From the NCBI GenBank assembly GCA_018066175.1, contig JAGHRV010000025.1, positions 29,664-93,663 of the forward strand: 64,000 nt of DNA, given 5' to 3'. Shown piece after piece: positions 40,317 to 47,881 of this stretch. This DNA comes from Candidatus Colicola equi (lineage in GTDB: Bacteria > Bacteroidota > Bacteroidia > Bacteroidales > Paludibacteraceae). The notes under the pieces were generated by a model. The model saw only the letters and a list, made by a program, of their open reading frames with translations. It was not told the DNA's origin and did no database searches. The translations under genes and the position numbers were made by a program. Each line of letters starts with the position of its first letter. The stretch's first letter is position 1.

Positions 40317-42140
40317 ATGCGAAAACTATCTTTGGCAATGATGGCTGTAGCCGCCATCGCAGTTAACGCTCAGACCGTGCAAGTATGGCGCGGAGGGCAA
40401 GTAAGAACCACCTTAATGAATGCGGACAGCATTACCTTCGTGGAGAACGAAGACCCTGCCAAGGCTGATGAGTATGTCTATGCTCCTAACCGTAATATCA
40501 CAGGGCGGAGTTATGATCAAACGAAAGCCGTTAAACTAAACCAAGGTACGTATGTAGGTTTTGAGAAAGACGGTGTGCTTCAGTTCTACGGCATCCCGTA
40601 TGGTCAGCAGCCGATAGGCGCTCTGCGTTTCCAACGTTCTAAAGCCTTACCTGCATCTGATAATGTGTACGAGGCTTTCCACTTCGCTCATTCGGCATGT
40701 CAAGAAAAGGAAAAATCCGAACCCGCTTCTATGTATGAGCAGGGGGACGATATGCTCGCTCTTAATATATGGGCAAGCGAAATTAAACCTAATGACAAAA
40801 AGCCTGTTATGGTTTATATTCATGGCGGTGGTTATACATTAGGCGGCTCATCTGATCCCCTTTATAATGGTCGTAATTTCGTGAAGAAAAACCCTGACAT
40901 TATCATGGTAACGATTAACTACCGCATCAATCTCTGTGGTTATCTGAATGCCAAGAAAATGGATGATGGCAATCAAGCAAAGTATGAGGGTGTTAATGCC
41001 AACTTAGCCCATTTAGACCAAATAGATGCCGTCTGGTGGGTGCGCCATAATATAGGTGCTTTTGGTGGTGACTCAACGAATATCACCGTCTTTGGTGAGT
41101 CGGCAGGTTGTGTCTCTACAGGCATTATAGCCGTTTCGCCGTTGGCTAAAGATAAAGATGGCAATTCGATTGTGAAGAACATTATCATGCAGTCAGGAGG
41201 TATGAATGTTATTCAAAATCCTGATAGTTTAGGAGGTATGGAACGGAACTTGCGCGATTCTATGGGCATTAGCAAAATGGCAGACCTTGAGAACTTGTCC
41301 TTTGAGGAACTCAATCAAGTGTGGCTTCAATTAGTCGCTAAAAATACAACGGCTAACCCTAATGCCGACGGCACCATTATACCTGTTGACCCTGTCTTCT
41401 CTTGGGAAACCAATGCGGCTAAAGGTATTAATGTACTGCAAGGCTACAACTCGGGTGAGTTTACCTATTTCAAGACTTGTTTCCCGGAAGAACTGTATCT
41501 GCGTCTCGCCAAGAATGTGGAACGTTATTTGGAGAAGTCAGTGGCTCCCGAAGATCTACCTAATTACAAGAATCTGCGCGAGAAATACTATGCTGCTATT
41601 CGTTCGGAGTTCCCGGAATGGAAAGATGGTGTTCCTGCAGAGGATAGTTTGCACTTTCAGGAGGAAGTGGCAGATGACTGGTTGTTCCTTGCGGCACACG
41701 CCATTGAAGCAGCAGGACATGCTTATGCCGGTGGAAACAGTTATTTCTACCTCTTTGATTATTGGTCACAAGCCCTTAAGGATCAAGGAATGCGCGTAGG
41801 ACATGCAGCGGAAGTGCCATACGTGTTTAGAAACAAAAGCAGCTTCTGGTACCAAACGGCAGAAGAATTAGAGGTGAGCGATATCATGCAAACGATTTGG
41901 GCTAACTTCGCCCGTACCGGTAAACCGGATTTTCAATATACATCTAAGGTTGATGGCAGCCCCAAAACAATCAACTGGCCGCAATACAATGCCGCTTCGC
42001 GTGATATAGTTGTCATCAATCGCAATCCAGCGGTTAAAAATAACTATCGTAAGGAACGTTCCGAACTCTTGGAAAAGATGATGAGACTTAGTCCTACGTT
42101 CCACTACTCTAAGTTCCTCACCGGATTGTTAGAACCATAA
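40317..42140 (+). CDS. Secreted type B carboxylesterase, paralogue 1
   Basis: 607 residues with a signal peptide (LAMMAVAAIAVNA). Mature residues VQVWRGGQVRT and NADSITFVE form a short N-terminal module recurring in Bacteroidales exported proteins. The esterase core has YGIPYGQQPIGALRFQ, the oxyanion loop YIHGGGYTLGG, nucleophile Ser in FGESAGCVS, Glu in GYNSGEFTYF and His in VGHAAEVPYVF, so the triad is intact. It ends FHYSKFLTG, with no shared tail. It stands 30 bases before a paralogue. The natural ester substrate is unknown; plant or mucin acyl groups are possible. Confidence 0.88.
   Translation: MRKLSLAMMAVAAIAVNAQTVQVWRGGQVRTTLMNADSITFVENEDPAKADEYVYAPNRNITGRSYDQTKAVKLNQGTYVGFEKDGVLQFYGIPYGQQPIGALRFQRSKALPASDNVYEAFHFAHSACQEKEKSEPASMYEQGDDMLALNIWASEIKPNDKKPVMVYIHGGGYTLGGSSDPLYNGRNFVKKNPDIIMVTINYRINLCGYLNAKKMDDGNQAKYEGVNANLAHLDQIDAVWWVRHNIGAFGGDSTNITVFGESAGCVSTGIIAVSPLAKDKDGNSIVKNIIMQSGGMNVIQNPDSLGGMERNLRDSMGISKMADLENLSFEELNQVWLQLVAKNTTANPNADGTIIPVDPVFSWETNAAKGINVLQGYNSGEFTYFKTCFPEELYLRLAKNVERYLEKSVAPEDLPNYKNLREKYYAAIRSEFPEWKDGVPAEDSLHFQEEVADDWLFLAAHAIEAAGHAYAGGNSYFYLFDYWSQALKDQGMRVGHAAEVPYVFRNKSSFWYQTAEELEVSDIMQTIWANFARTGKPDFQYTSKVDGSPKTINWPQYNAASRDIVVINRNPAVKNNYRKERSELLEKMMRLSPTFHYSKFLTGLLEP
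40340..40448 (+). repeat. 109-bp direct repeat encoding signal peptide end and N-terminal module, copy 1
   Basis: Matches 42197-42305 with only two mismatches, both at third codon positions, while the remainder of the two esterase genes is far more diverged. Confidence 0.9.
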
Positions 42141-42170
42141 GACAATAATAAACCATTAAAACAAATAGAA

Positions 42171-44006
42171 ATGAGAAAAAAAATCTTTCCGGCACTGATG
42201 GCTGTAGCCGCCATCGCAGTTAACGCTCAGACCGTGCAAGTATGGCGCGGAGGGCAAGTAAGAACCACTTTAATGAATGCGGACAGCATTACCTTTGTGG
42301 AGAACATCAACCCTGCGGATGAGGATGAGCATGTTTATGCTCCTAACCGTGAACTAACAGGGAAATCCTACGACACGAACTTAGCCGTCCAACTCAATCA
42401 AGGAACGTATGTCGGATACGAGAAACCCAATGGGGTTAAGTGCTTCAAAGGTATTCCATACGCGCAGACACCGACAGGCAATCTGCGTTGGCAACGCCCG
42501 CAACCGCTTCCTCAGTCTGATAAAGTATATGAGGCTTACCACTTTGGTCACACTTGTGTTCAAAAATTAGACGAGACAGAGCAGGCTTCGTCGTATGAGC
42601 AGGGCGAAGATATGTTGACGGTCAATGTATGGACAGCCGATCTCCGTCCCGCTACCAAACGTCCCGTCATGGTTTATATCCACGGTGGTAATTTCGTGTT
42701 GGGCGGTACCGCAGACCCCCTCTATAATCCGACTAATTTTGTTCAGAACCATAAAGATATTATCGTGGTTACGATGAACTACCGCGTCAATATATGGGGA
42801 TACTTGAATGCCCGTTTCTTTGAGGACGGAAATGACCCTCAGTACAAGGACATCAATGGTAACTTGGCTCATTTAGACCAAATAGCCGCCCTCAAATGGG
42901 TGCGTGACAACATTTCCAAGTTTGGTGGCGACTCAACCAACATCACCCTCTTTGGTGAGTCGGCAGGTTGTGTGAGCACGGGTGTGTTGGTGCTCAGTGA
43001 CGATATACGCGAGAACGGCAAGCCGATTATCAAGAATGCTATTCTGCATAGTTGCGGTATGAATCTGATAATGCATCCTAACGATGCAGGAGTATGCGAA
43101 GATTCTCTGAAAGCACGATTTAATATTACGAAACTCTCCCAACTGAAGACTATCCCTGCAGAAACGATTAACAAAGTTTGGACAGAACTTTCCAATATAG
43201 GTGTTCCTATTATGCCGAATGCAGATAGTACGGTTATTCCTGCCGATCCCGTGTTGGCTTGGGCAGATGGCAGAGCAACAGATATTAACATCATGCAGGG
43301 CTACAACTCTGGTGAGTTTACCTATTTCAAGACAATGGATGTCCTTTATCCTATCATTCTGAATAACTTGGAGAGTTATCTTGCTCGTCGTGTCGCTCCC
43401 GAGAATAAGGCGGCATACGAGGCAGCCCGCAAGCAGTATTACGATGCCATCATGGCAGAGTTTGATGTCAAACCGGATACCACTACCGAAGAAGGTCGCT
43501 TGCGTTTCCAAGAGGAAATAGCGGACGATTGGTTGTTCCTCACCGCCTCAGCTTTGGAAACAGAAAAACAAACGGCTTCCGGAGGTAAGGGCTATTTCTA
43601 CTACTTTGATTACTTGTCCGATGCCTTACGTAGAAGAAATATGCGTGTAGGACATGCTGCCGAGTTGCCCTTCGTCTTCGGTAATAAATATCCTGAATAT
43701 TGGGATCAAACGGAAGAAGAATTAGAGATGAGTGCCATCATGCAAGACATCTGGGCTAACTTTGCCAAGACGGGTAATCCCAGTTTCTCCTATTCAAATT
43801 CGCAAGGAAGCGGCGCTATCATATGGCCTACATACGATGCGGCTAATCGACAAGTGGTGCATCTGACGTTGACTCCCAAACTGGTTCCGGAATTCCGCAA
43901 GGCTCGTACGGAAGCAGCACAGAAAATGCTGTTGTTAAGTCCCGACTACCATTATTCCAAGTTCGTAGATCCGTATTTGATTTTTAAAGACCTTTTAGAG
44001 AAATAA
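42171..44006 (+). CDS. Secreted type B carboxylesterase, paralogue 2
   Basis: 611 residues, related to the preceding gene along its length. The signal peptide and N-terminal module are nearly identical at DNA level. The core has KGIPYAQTPTGNLRWQRP, oxyanion loop YIHGGNFVLGG, nucleophile FGESAGCVSTG, Glu in GYNSGEFTYF and His in VGHAAELPFVFG, so it should be active. The diverged body suggests an older duplication with different substrate range, followed by recent homogenisation of the N-terminus. It ends without the shared tail. The next gene, 17 bases on, encodes a small tail-bearing protein. Confidence 0.88.
   Translation: MRKKIFPALMAVAAIAVNAQTVQVWRGGQVRTTLMNADSITFVENINPADEDEHVYAPNRELTGKSYDTNLAVQLNQGTYVGYEKPNGVKCFKGIPYAQTPTGNLRWQRPQPLPQSDKVYEAYHFGHTCVQKLDETEQASSYEQGEDMLTVNVWTADLRPATKRPVMVYIHGGNFVLGGTADPLYNPTNFVQNHKDIIVVTMNYRVNIWGYLNARFFEDGNDPQYKDINGNLAHLDQIAALKWVRDNISKFGGDSTNITLFGESAGCVSTGVLVLSDDIRENGKPIIKNAILHSCGMNLIMHPNDAGVCEDSLKARFNITKLSQLKTIPAETINKVWTELSNIGVPIMPNADSTVIPADPVLAWADGRATDINIMQGYNSGEFTYFKTMDVLYPIILNNLESYLARRVAPENKAAYEAARKQYYDAIMAEFDVKPDTTTEEGRLRFQEEIADDWLFLTASALETEKQTASGGKGYFYYFDYLSDALRRRNMRVGHAAELPFVFGNKYPEYWDQTEEELEMSAIMQDIWANFAKTGNPSFSYSNSQGSGAIIWPTYDAANRQVVHLTLTPKLVPEFRKARTEAAQKMLLLSPDYHYSKFVDPYLIFKDLLEK
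42197..42305 (+). repeat. 109-bp direct repeat, copy 2
   Basis: Second copy of 40340-40448 (two mismatches). Part of the same signal-peptide DNA is also recognisable at the start of the gene at 44539. Confidence 0.9.
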
Positions 44007-44023
44007 TGTAAATCAAGCAAGTT

Positions 44024-44422
44024 ATGAAAAAATCTTTAATATTATTCGTAGCACTGGTTGCTACTGCACTATCTAATAGTGCCCCCGTTTGTGCTGCCGA
44101 TTTTGTGGCAGACGCTATCTATGTCAAGAATGCTAATATAGAGGAACAATGCTTCCGCTTTACGGTTAAACCTACGGTAACCTATACGATGGATGAGGTA
44201 AGCGTCTATGTGAATGGCGTATGCGAAATGACTCTTTCCCTTGGACCGGACGTGAATATACGCTTAGGTGTCTATCAAGAGGATACCGGCATTGATGAAA
44301 TCTTTGTCATCGACCCTGCCTTAAATGACAATAAAGCAGGTAAGTACCTCTACCGTGGACAGATTATTATCGTCAAGGATAATGTTTATTACGACATTCA
44401 AGGTAAGAAAATAAGTAAATAA
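44024..44422 (+). CDS. Small secreted protein with C-terminal tail
   Basis: 132 residues: a signal peptide (ILFVALVATALSNSAPVCA), a single beta-rich domain of about 80 residues (FRFTVKPTVTYTMDEVSVYV), and a C-terminal tail (YLYRGQIIIVKDN, YYDIQGKK) of the same pattern as in four larger proteins here. It is the smallest tail-bearing protein in the window and almost a carrier for the tail. I do not recognise the domain. It lies 17 bases after the second esterase, in the same operon. Confidence 0.6.
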   Translation: MKKSLILFVALVATALSNSAPVCAADFVADAIYVKNANIEEQCFRFTVKPTVTYTMDEVSVYVNGVCEMTLSLGPDVNIRLGVYQEDTGIDEIFVIDPALNDNKAGKYLYRGQIIIVKDNVYYDIQGKKISK

Positions 44423-44454
44423 ATATTAACTGGAATAAGGACCGCTGACGCTGA
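44421..44454 (+). repeat. 34-bp dispersed repeat, copy 1
   Basis: Identical to 47705-47738. It contains TTAACTGGAATAAGG and CCGCTGACGCTGA, begins at the stop codon of the small tail protein, and is non-coding at the other location as well. Confidence 0.85.
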
Positions 44455-44527
44455 TGGAAGATGGATAGTCCATACTCTATACTCCATCAGTGAGCAAAGC
44501 GAACGATCCATACTCCATATTCTAAAA
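44453..44527 (+). repeat. Heptamer arrays (GATGGAx and TCCATAC types)
   Basis: GATGGAA and GATGGAT are followed, after two bases, by TCCATAC, TCTATAC and TCCATCA. After a 17-base break come TCCATAC, TCCATAT and TCTAAAA. The first two units are inverse complements of the TCCATC type, so the spacer can also fold into a hairpin. Confidence 0.7.
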
Positions 44528-44538
44528 AATATTAAAAC

Positions 44539-45906
44539 ATGAAAAAACTATTTTTGGCACTGATGGCTATTGCCGCCATCGCGTTAACGGGTTGTAAAGA
44601 ATCCAAGAATGAACCTACACCAATCCCAACACCTTTAGACAACCCCATTGATGTCCGTAAGAACGGCGTGGAGTTTGTGCAAGACTGCCAACTGACCCCA
44701 GGAATCTATGTTCTGGACAACTCTGAGAAAACACTTTGGTCATTGCGTTATGTTCCGCAATCCAAGGGTCTTGTGTATTTTATGGATTACGATGTGCATT
44801 TCCCATGGGAGAAATTTATTCGTGATGGTGTAAAGACTCCCCGTTATACCGTAAATGATTTTCAACCGTTCAATGACGATGTTAACAGAGAATTCTATGG
44901 AAGCGTAGAGATGGCCTTTGGTCCGTACATCAACGCTCCACGTGGCTGCTCAGGCTTCGTATGTAAAAACCCTTCGGGAGAATTGCTGTTCGGACGTAAC
45001 TTGGATGGTATCCCCGGTGCAATGGTTATCTTATTCAACAAAAACCCGCGTCCCGGTGAGTATAAAAGTGTGATGCTTTCCAATATTACCTATGCCCAGC
45101 GTTGGAATGGTACCGATGTCTATGATAAGGACAGTTGCTTGTTAAATCCCGAAACTAAGCTTGATGTTATGTTGCGTCAAAACACGGCAGTGATGGATGG
45201 TATGAACGAGTATGGTTTGTGCTTTGCTGCCTATCAGTTGCCCAACACGCAAGACGGAACTGAAATTGAATTCCCGCGTGACACCAAGCGTCCTGCTTCT
45301 ATTGACCAGCAAGTCCAAGGTAAAGAGCAAATCACGCTGTCTGTTTTGCATCATTTGATGCTCTCAACTTGCAGAACGGTGAAAGACGTCATAAAACTGT
45401 TCAATAAATACAATTATACCACGCTTTTGTCCAAAACCAATATTCACTGGTTCGTAGCAGATGCCAGTGGCGACTATCGCGTGTTTGAGTACTGGAACCG
45501 TTATGATTCCATTTCTCATGCTTGGAAAGATACGTTGTATATAATGGGGGAAAAAGATCGTATGGCAGGCACTCATGGTTCTCTGTCTCAGGTGCCCTAT
45601 GAATACAATAGTATTGAGAATTACTATGCCAATCCGGAAGCCAACTATACCTTCAATACCGACCGTTGGCAGAATACGTTCAGCAATAAGACTCGCGTAC
45701 ATAGAATGATGAGTGCCTATACACCCGTCATGACTGAAAAACAGGCTTTGTTATGTCTGCAAGAGGGTAATTTTGGTATGGAAATTCCCGGTCAAGTTAC
45801 GGACTGGTCGTGTGTTTATAATCCGGTAAAGGGTACTCTTCTGTTCAACATGCACGACGATATGTCGGCTGTGTATTCAATTAATGTCTTTGACGAACTG
45901 AAATAG
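44539..45906 (+). CDS. Linear amide C-N hydrolase (choloylglycine hydrolase family) lipoprotein
   Basis: 455 residues with a lipoprotein signal (LMAIAAIALTGC, Cys19). The Ntn-hydrolase domain begins near Cys137 in RGCSGFVCKNPSGELLFGRN, the CSGFV...GRNLD signature of penicillin V acylase/bile salt hydrolase relatives. VMDGMNEYGLCFAAYQL matches the conserved substrate-loop segment. If Cys137 is the nucleophile, about 115 residues must lie between it and the lipid anchor, so either a propeptide is removed or the enzyme acts through an internal Cys. The substrate (bile salt, N-acyl amino acid or other amide) cannot be assigned. Confidence 0.78.
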   Translation: MKKLFLALMAIAAIALTGCKESKNEPTPIPTPLDNPIDVRKNGVEFVQDCQLTPGIYVLDNSEKTLWSLRYVPQSKGLVYFMDYDVHFPWEKFIRDGVKTPRYTVNDFQPFNDDVNREFYGSVEMAFGPYINAPRGCSGFVCKNPSGELLFGRNLDGIPGAMVILFNKNPRPGEYKSVMLSNITYAQRWNGTDVYDKDSCLLNPETKLDVMLRQNTAVMDGMNEYGLCFAAYQLPNTQDGTEIEFPRDTKRPASIDQQVQGKEQITLSVLHHLMLSTCRTVKDVIKLFNKYNYTTLLSKTNIHWFVADASGDYRVFEYWNRYDSISHAWKDTLYIMGEKDRMAGTHGSLSQVPYEYNSIENYYANPEANYTFNTDRWQNTFSNKTRVHRMMSAYTPVMTEKQALLCLQEGNFGMEIPGQVTDWSCVYNPVKGTLLFNMHDDMSAVYSINVFDELK

Positions 45907-45922
45907 AGCGCAAAGCGCTGTG

Positions 45923-46158
45923 ACGCACAAAACTTCGGTACAAATCGTAAAAACTTCGGAGAAAAAACAAAAAACTTCGGTACAAATTGTCAGCTTACTT
46001 CGGGATAATCCCACTTATACGCAGAAACAATAGCAAAGCGATTGGGAAAAAGTACACGTGCAATTGAGATGCAACTGGCCAAATTGTCGCAGCAACAAAT
46101 CATTTCCCATGATGGCCCTAACAAGGGCGGTCATTGGGAAATAATCGATAAAAACTAA
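45923..46158 (+). pseudogene. Remnant of an AlbA_2-type regulator (linker repeats and wHTH only)
   Basis: Only the end of a gene survives. Three 21-base units at 45929-45991 encode KTSVQIV, KTSEKKQ and KTSVQIV, the kind of linker repeat found in AlbA_2/Fic-type regulators. They are followed by SLLRDNPTYT. At about 46021 the frame shifts by one base, after which ETIAKRLGKSTRAIEMQL and GGHWEIIDKN complete a winged helix. The last residues GHWEIIDK equal the end of the intact regulator at 47882-49312. No N-terminal domains are present. The remaining bases to 46311 hold nothing I recognise. Confidence 0.75.
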
Positions 46159-46311
46159 CTCTTAAATGAGACGCTATATGATACAAAATGTGTTGTTAAA
46201 AAAGTGAACGAAGACAAAGGAAAATAGACAAAGAGAAGACGGATATTATATGTTTGGATTTATAACAATTATCTCTACTTTTTGCTTTGGTTTTATAACA
46301 AATGAGAAAAT

Positions 46312-47658
46312 ATGTTTGAAAGGAATGCTTTAACATGGCTTAGAGAATGGAAGGAGAAAGCGAATAGAAAACCTTTAATCATTCGTGGTGCCAGACAAGT
46401 GGGTAAAACTTCACTTGTAGATGTTTTTGGCAAAGAGTTTGATTGCTATTTAAAATTTAACTTGGATATAGCAGAAGATCTTGCTATATTTACAAAAGAG
46501 ATGTCTATTCACGAACTTTATTCCATCTTGTTGGCTATGCGTGGAAAGACAAAGGACGAAGGAGCGACTCTTATTTTCATAGACGAGATACAGAACTCCC
46601 CTTTAGCAATAAAGATGTTGCGTTACTTCAAAGAAGAGTTGCCCCAAGTATATGTCATTGCGGCAGGTTCTCTTTTAGAGACGATGTTGAAGGATAACGA
46701 AAATATTAGTTTTCCTGTTGGCAGAGTGGAATATATGGCACTGAGACCATGTACTTTTGATGAATTTTTAGGAGCAATTGGGGAAACAGGACTAAAAACG
46801 ATGGTTCAGCAAGCTAATGTTCCAGAAGTTTTGCATAGTCGTGTAATGCAATTATTTAATAAGTATTCGCTAATTGGCGGTATGCCTCAAGCTGTGGCAG
46901 AATATGCACGGACACAAGATATTGTTGCATTGACAGATATCTATCAATCGCTTTTAATAGGTTATCGAGACGATGTGGAAAAATACACACGTTCCGAAAC
47001 GAGCAGAAATGTTATTCGTCATATCATTAAAAATGGTTGGAATTATGCCGACGAGCAAATTACATTTGAGCATTTTGCGTCCTCTGCATATAAGAGCAGA
47101 GAAGTGGGAGAAGCGATGAGAACATTAGAAAAGACGATGTTGATAGAATTGGTTTATCCATCTATTCAAACGGCACTTCCGATAGTTCAAGATATGAAGA
47201 AACGTCCTCGGCTGATGTGGCTTGATACGGGATTGATGAATTATGCAGCAGGCATTCAATCTGAATTATATGCAATTGACGATTTGAATGATGCATGGCG
47301 AGGAAAGGTGGCTGAACATATCGTTGGACAGGAGATTTTGGGTATGAGTAATTTATTTTTAGATAAACGTGCCTTTTGGGTGCGTGAAAGCAAAAACTCA
47401 CAGGCTGAATTAGATTATTTGTATATTAGTCCTAAATTTGGATTAGTTCCAATTGAAGTTAAAGCGGGAGCCAATGCTCATTTGCGGTCTTTGCAAGCAT
47501 TTATGAAAGAGTCACCATGTACGTTTGCTATTCGTTTTTGGAATAAGCCGATGCGACAAGATAGAGTAACATTAGACAATGGAAAAGAATATACTTTGTA
47601 TAGTTTACCATACTATTATGCAGGACAATTAGGAAAAGTATTGGATAAAAATAATTAA
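46312..47658 (+). CDS. AAA ATPase with DUF4143 (AAA_14 family)
   Basis: 448 residues, cytoplasmic. The N-terminus FERNALTWLREWKEKA leads into Walker A RGARQVGKTSLVDVFG and Walker B TLIFIDEIQNSP. The lid/wHTH region contains LIGGMPQAVAEYARTQD. The C-terminal DUF4143 domain resembles PD-(D/E)XK nucleases and has LDYLYISPKFGLVPIEVKAG, where the D, E and K could be the nuclease-like residues. This family is widespread in Bacteroidota and of unsettled role. It sits between a regulator remnant and a terminator. A relative starts at 63931. Confidence 0.88.
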   Translation: MFERNALTWLREWKEKANRKPLIIRGARQVGKTSLVDVFGKEFDCYLKFNLDIAEDLAIFTKEMSIHELYSILLAMRGKTKDEGATLIFIDEIQNSPLAIKMLRYFKEELPQVYVIAAGSLLETMLKDNENISFPVGRVEYMALRPCTFDEFLGAIGETGLKTMVQQANVPEVLHSRVMQLFNKYSLIGGMPQAVAEYARTQDIVALTDIYQSLLIGYRDDVEKYTRSETSRNVIRHIIKNGWNYADEQITFEHFASSAYKSREVGEAMRTLEKTMLIELVYPSIQTALPIVQDMKKRPRLMWLDTGLMNYAAGIQSELYAIDDLNDAWRGKVAEHIVGQEILGMSNLFLDKRAFWVRESKNSQAELDYLYISPKFGLVPIEVKAGANAHLRSLQAFMKESPCTFAIRFWNKPMRQDRVTLDNGKEYTLYSLPYYYAGQLGKVLDKNN

Positions 47659-47704
47659 TAATGACCACATATAACGCACAAAATAAGCGATAAAAACTAA
47701 CTAA

Positions 47705-47738
47705 AAATATTAACTGGAATAAGGACCGCTGACGCTGA
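47705..47738 (+). repeat. 34-bp dispersed repeat, copy 2
   Basis: Identical to 44421-44454. Here it lies between the ATPase gene and the unit-1 terminator. Confidence 0.85.
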
Positions 47739-47763
47739 AGGACCGCCTTCGGCTGATGGATTA

Positions 47764-47784
47764 AGGACTGAGGACGAGGACTAA
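47764..47784 (+). repeat. Short heptamer array (AGGACxx type)
   Basis: AGGACTG, AGGACGA and GGACTAA lie immediately before the terminator stem. Short and imperfect, it is listed because it fits the 7-base period of the other arrays. Confidence 0.45.
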
Positions 47785-47812
47785 AAAAGCGCATTTCGGT
47801 GCGCTTTTTTTT
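47783..47812 (+). terminator. Intrinsic terminator ending surface unit 1
   Basis: AAAAAAGCGCA (47783-47793), loop TTTCGG, and TGCGCTTTTTT (47800-47810) form an 11-bp stem running into more T. It is A/T-symmetric, so it could also work from the other strand. Confidence 0.9.
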
Positions 47813-47828
47813 ATTTTTCATAGAAAAA

Positions 47829-47860
47829 TTTGGTTATATGAAAAAAAAGTATTATCTTTG
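47829..47860 (+). promoter_or_regulatory. Promoter of surface unit 2, with inverted repeat over -7 box
   Basis: TTTG at 47829-47832 and TATCTTTG at 47853-47860 are 20 bases apart. CTTTGC, three bases, GCAAAG at 47856-47870 overlaps the -7 box, as at 34865-34882. It is preceded by TTTTTCATAGAAAAA. The regulator ATG follows at 47882. Confidence 0.75.
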
Positions 47861-47881
47861 CAGCGCAAAGGAACATAACGT

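Noticed and set aside
45907..45919. AGCGC-AAA-GCGCT hairpin after the Ntn-hydrolase gene as a terminator
   Set aside because: Stem of five pairs with no T run after it; it could be a pause or processing site at most.
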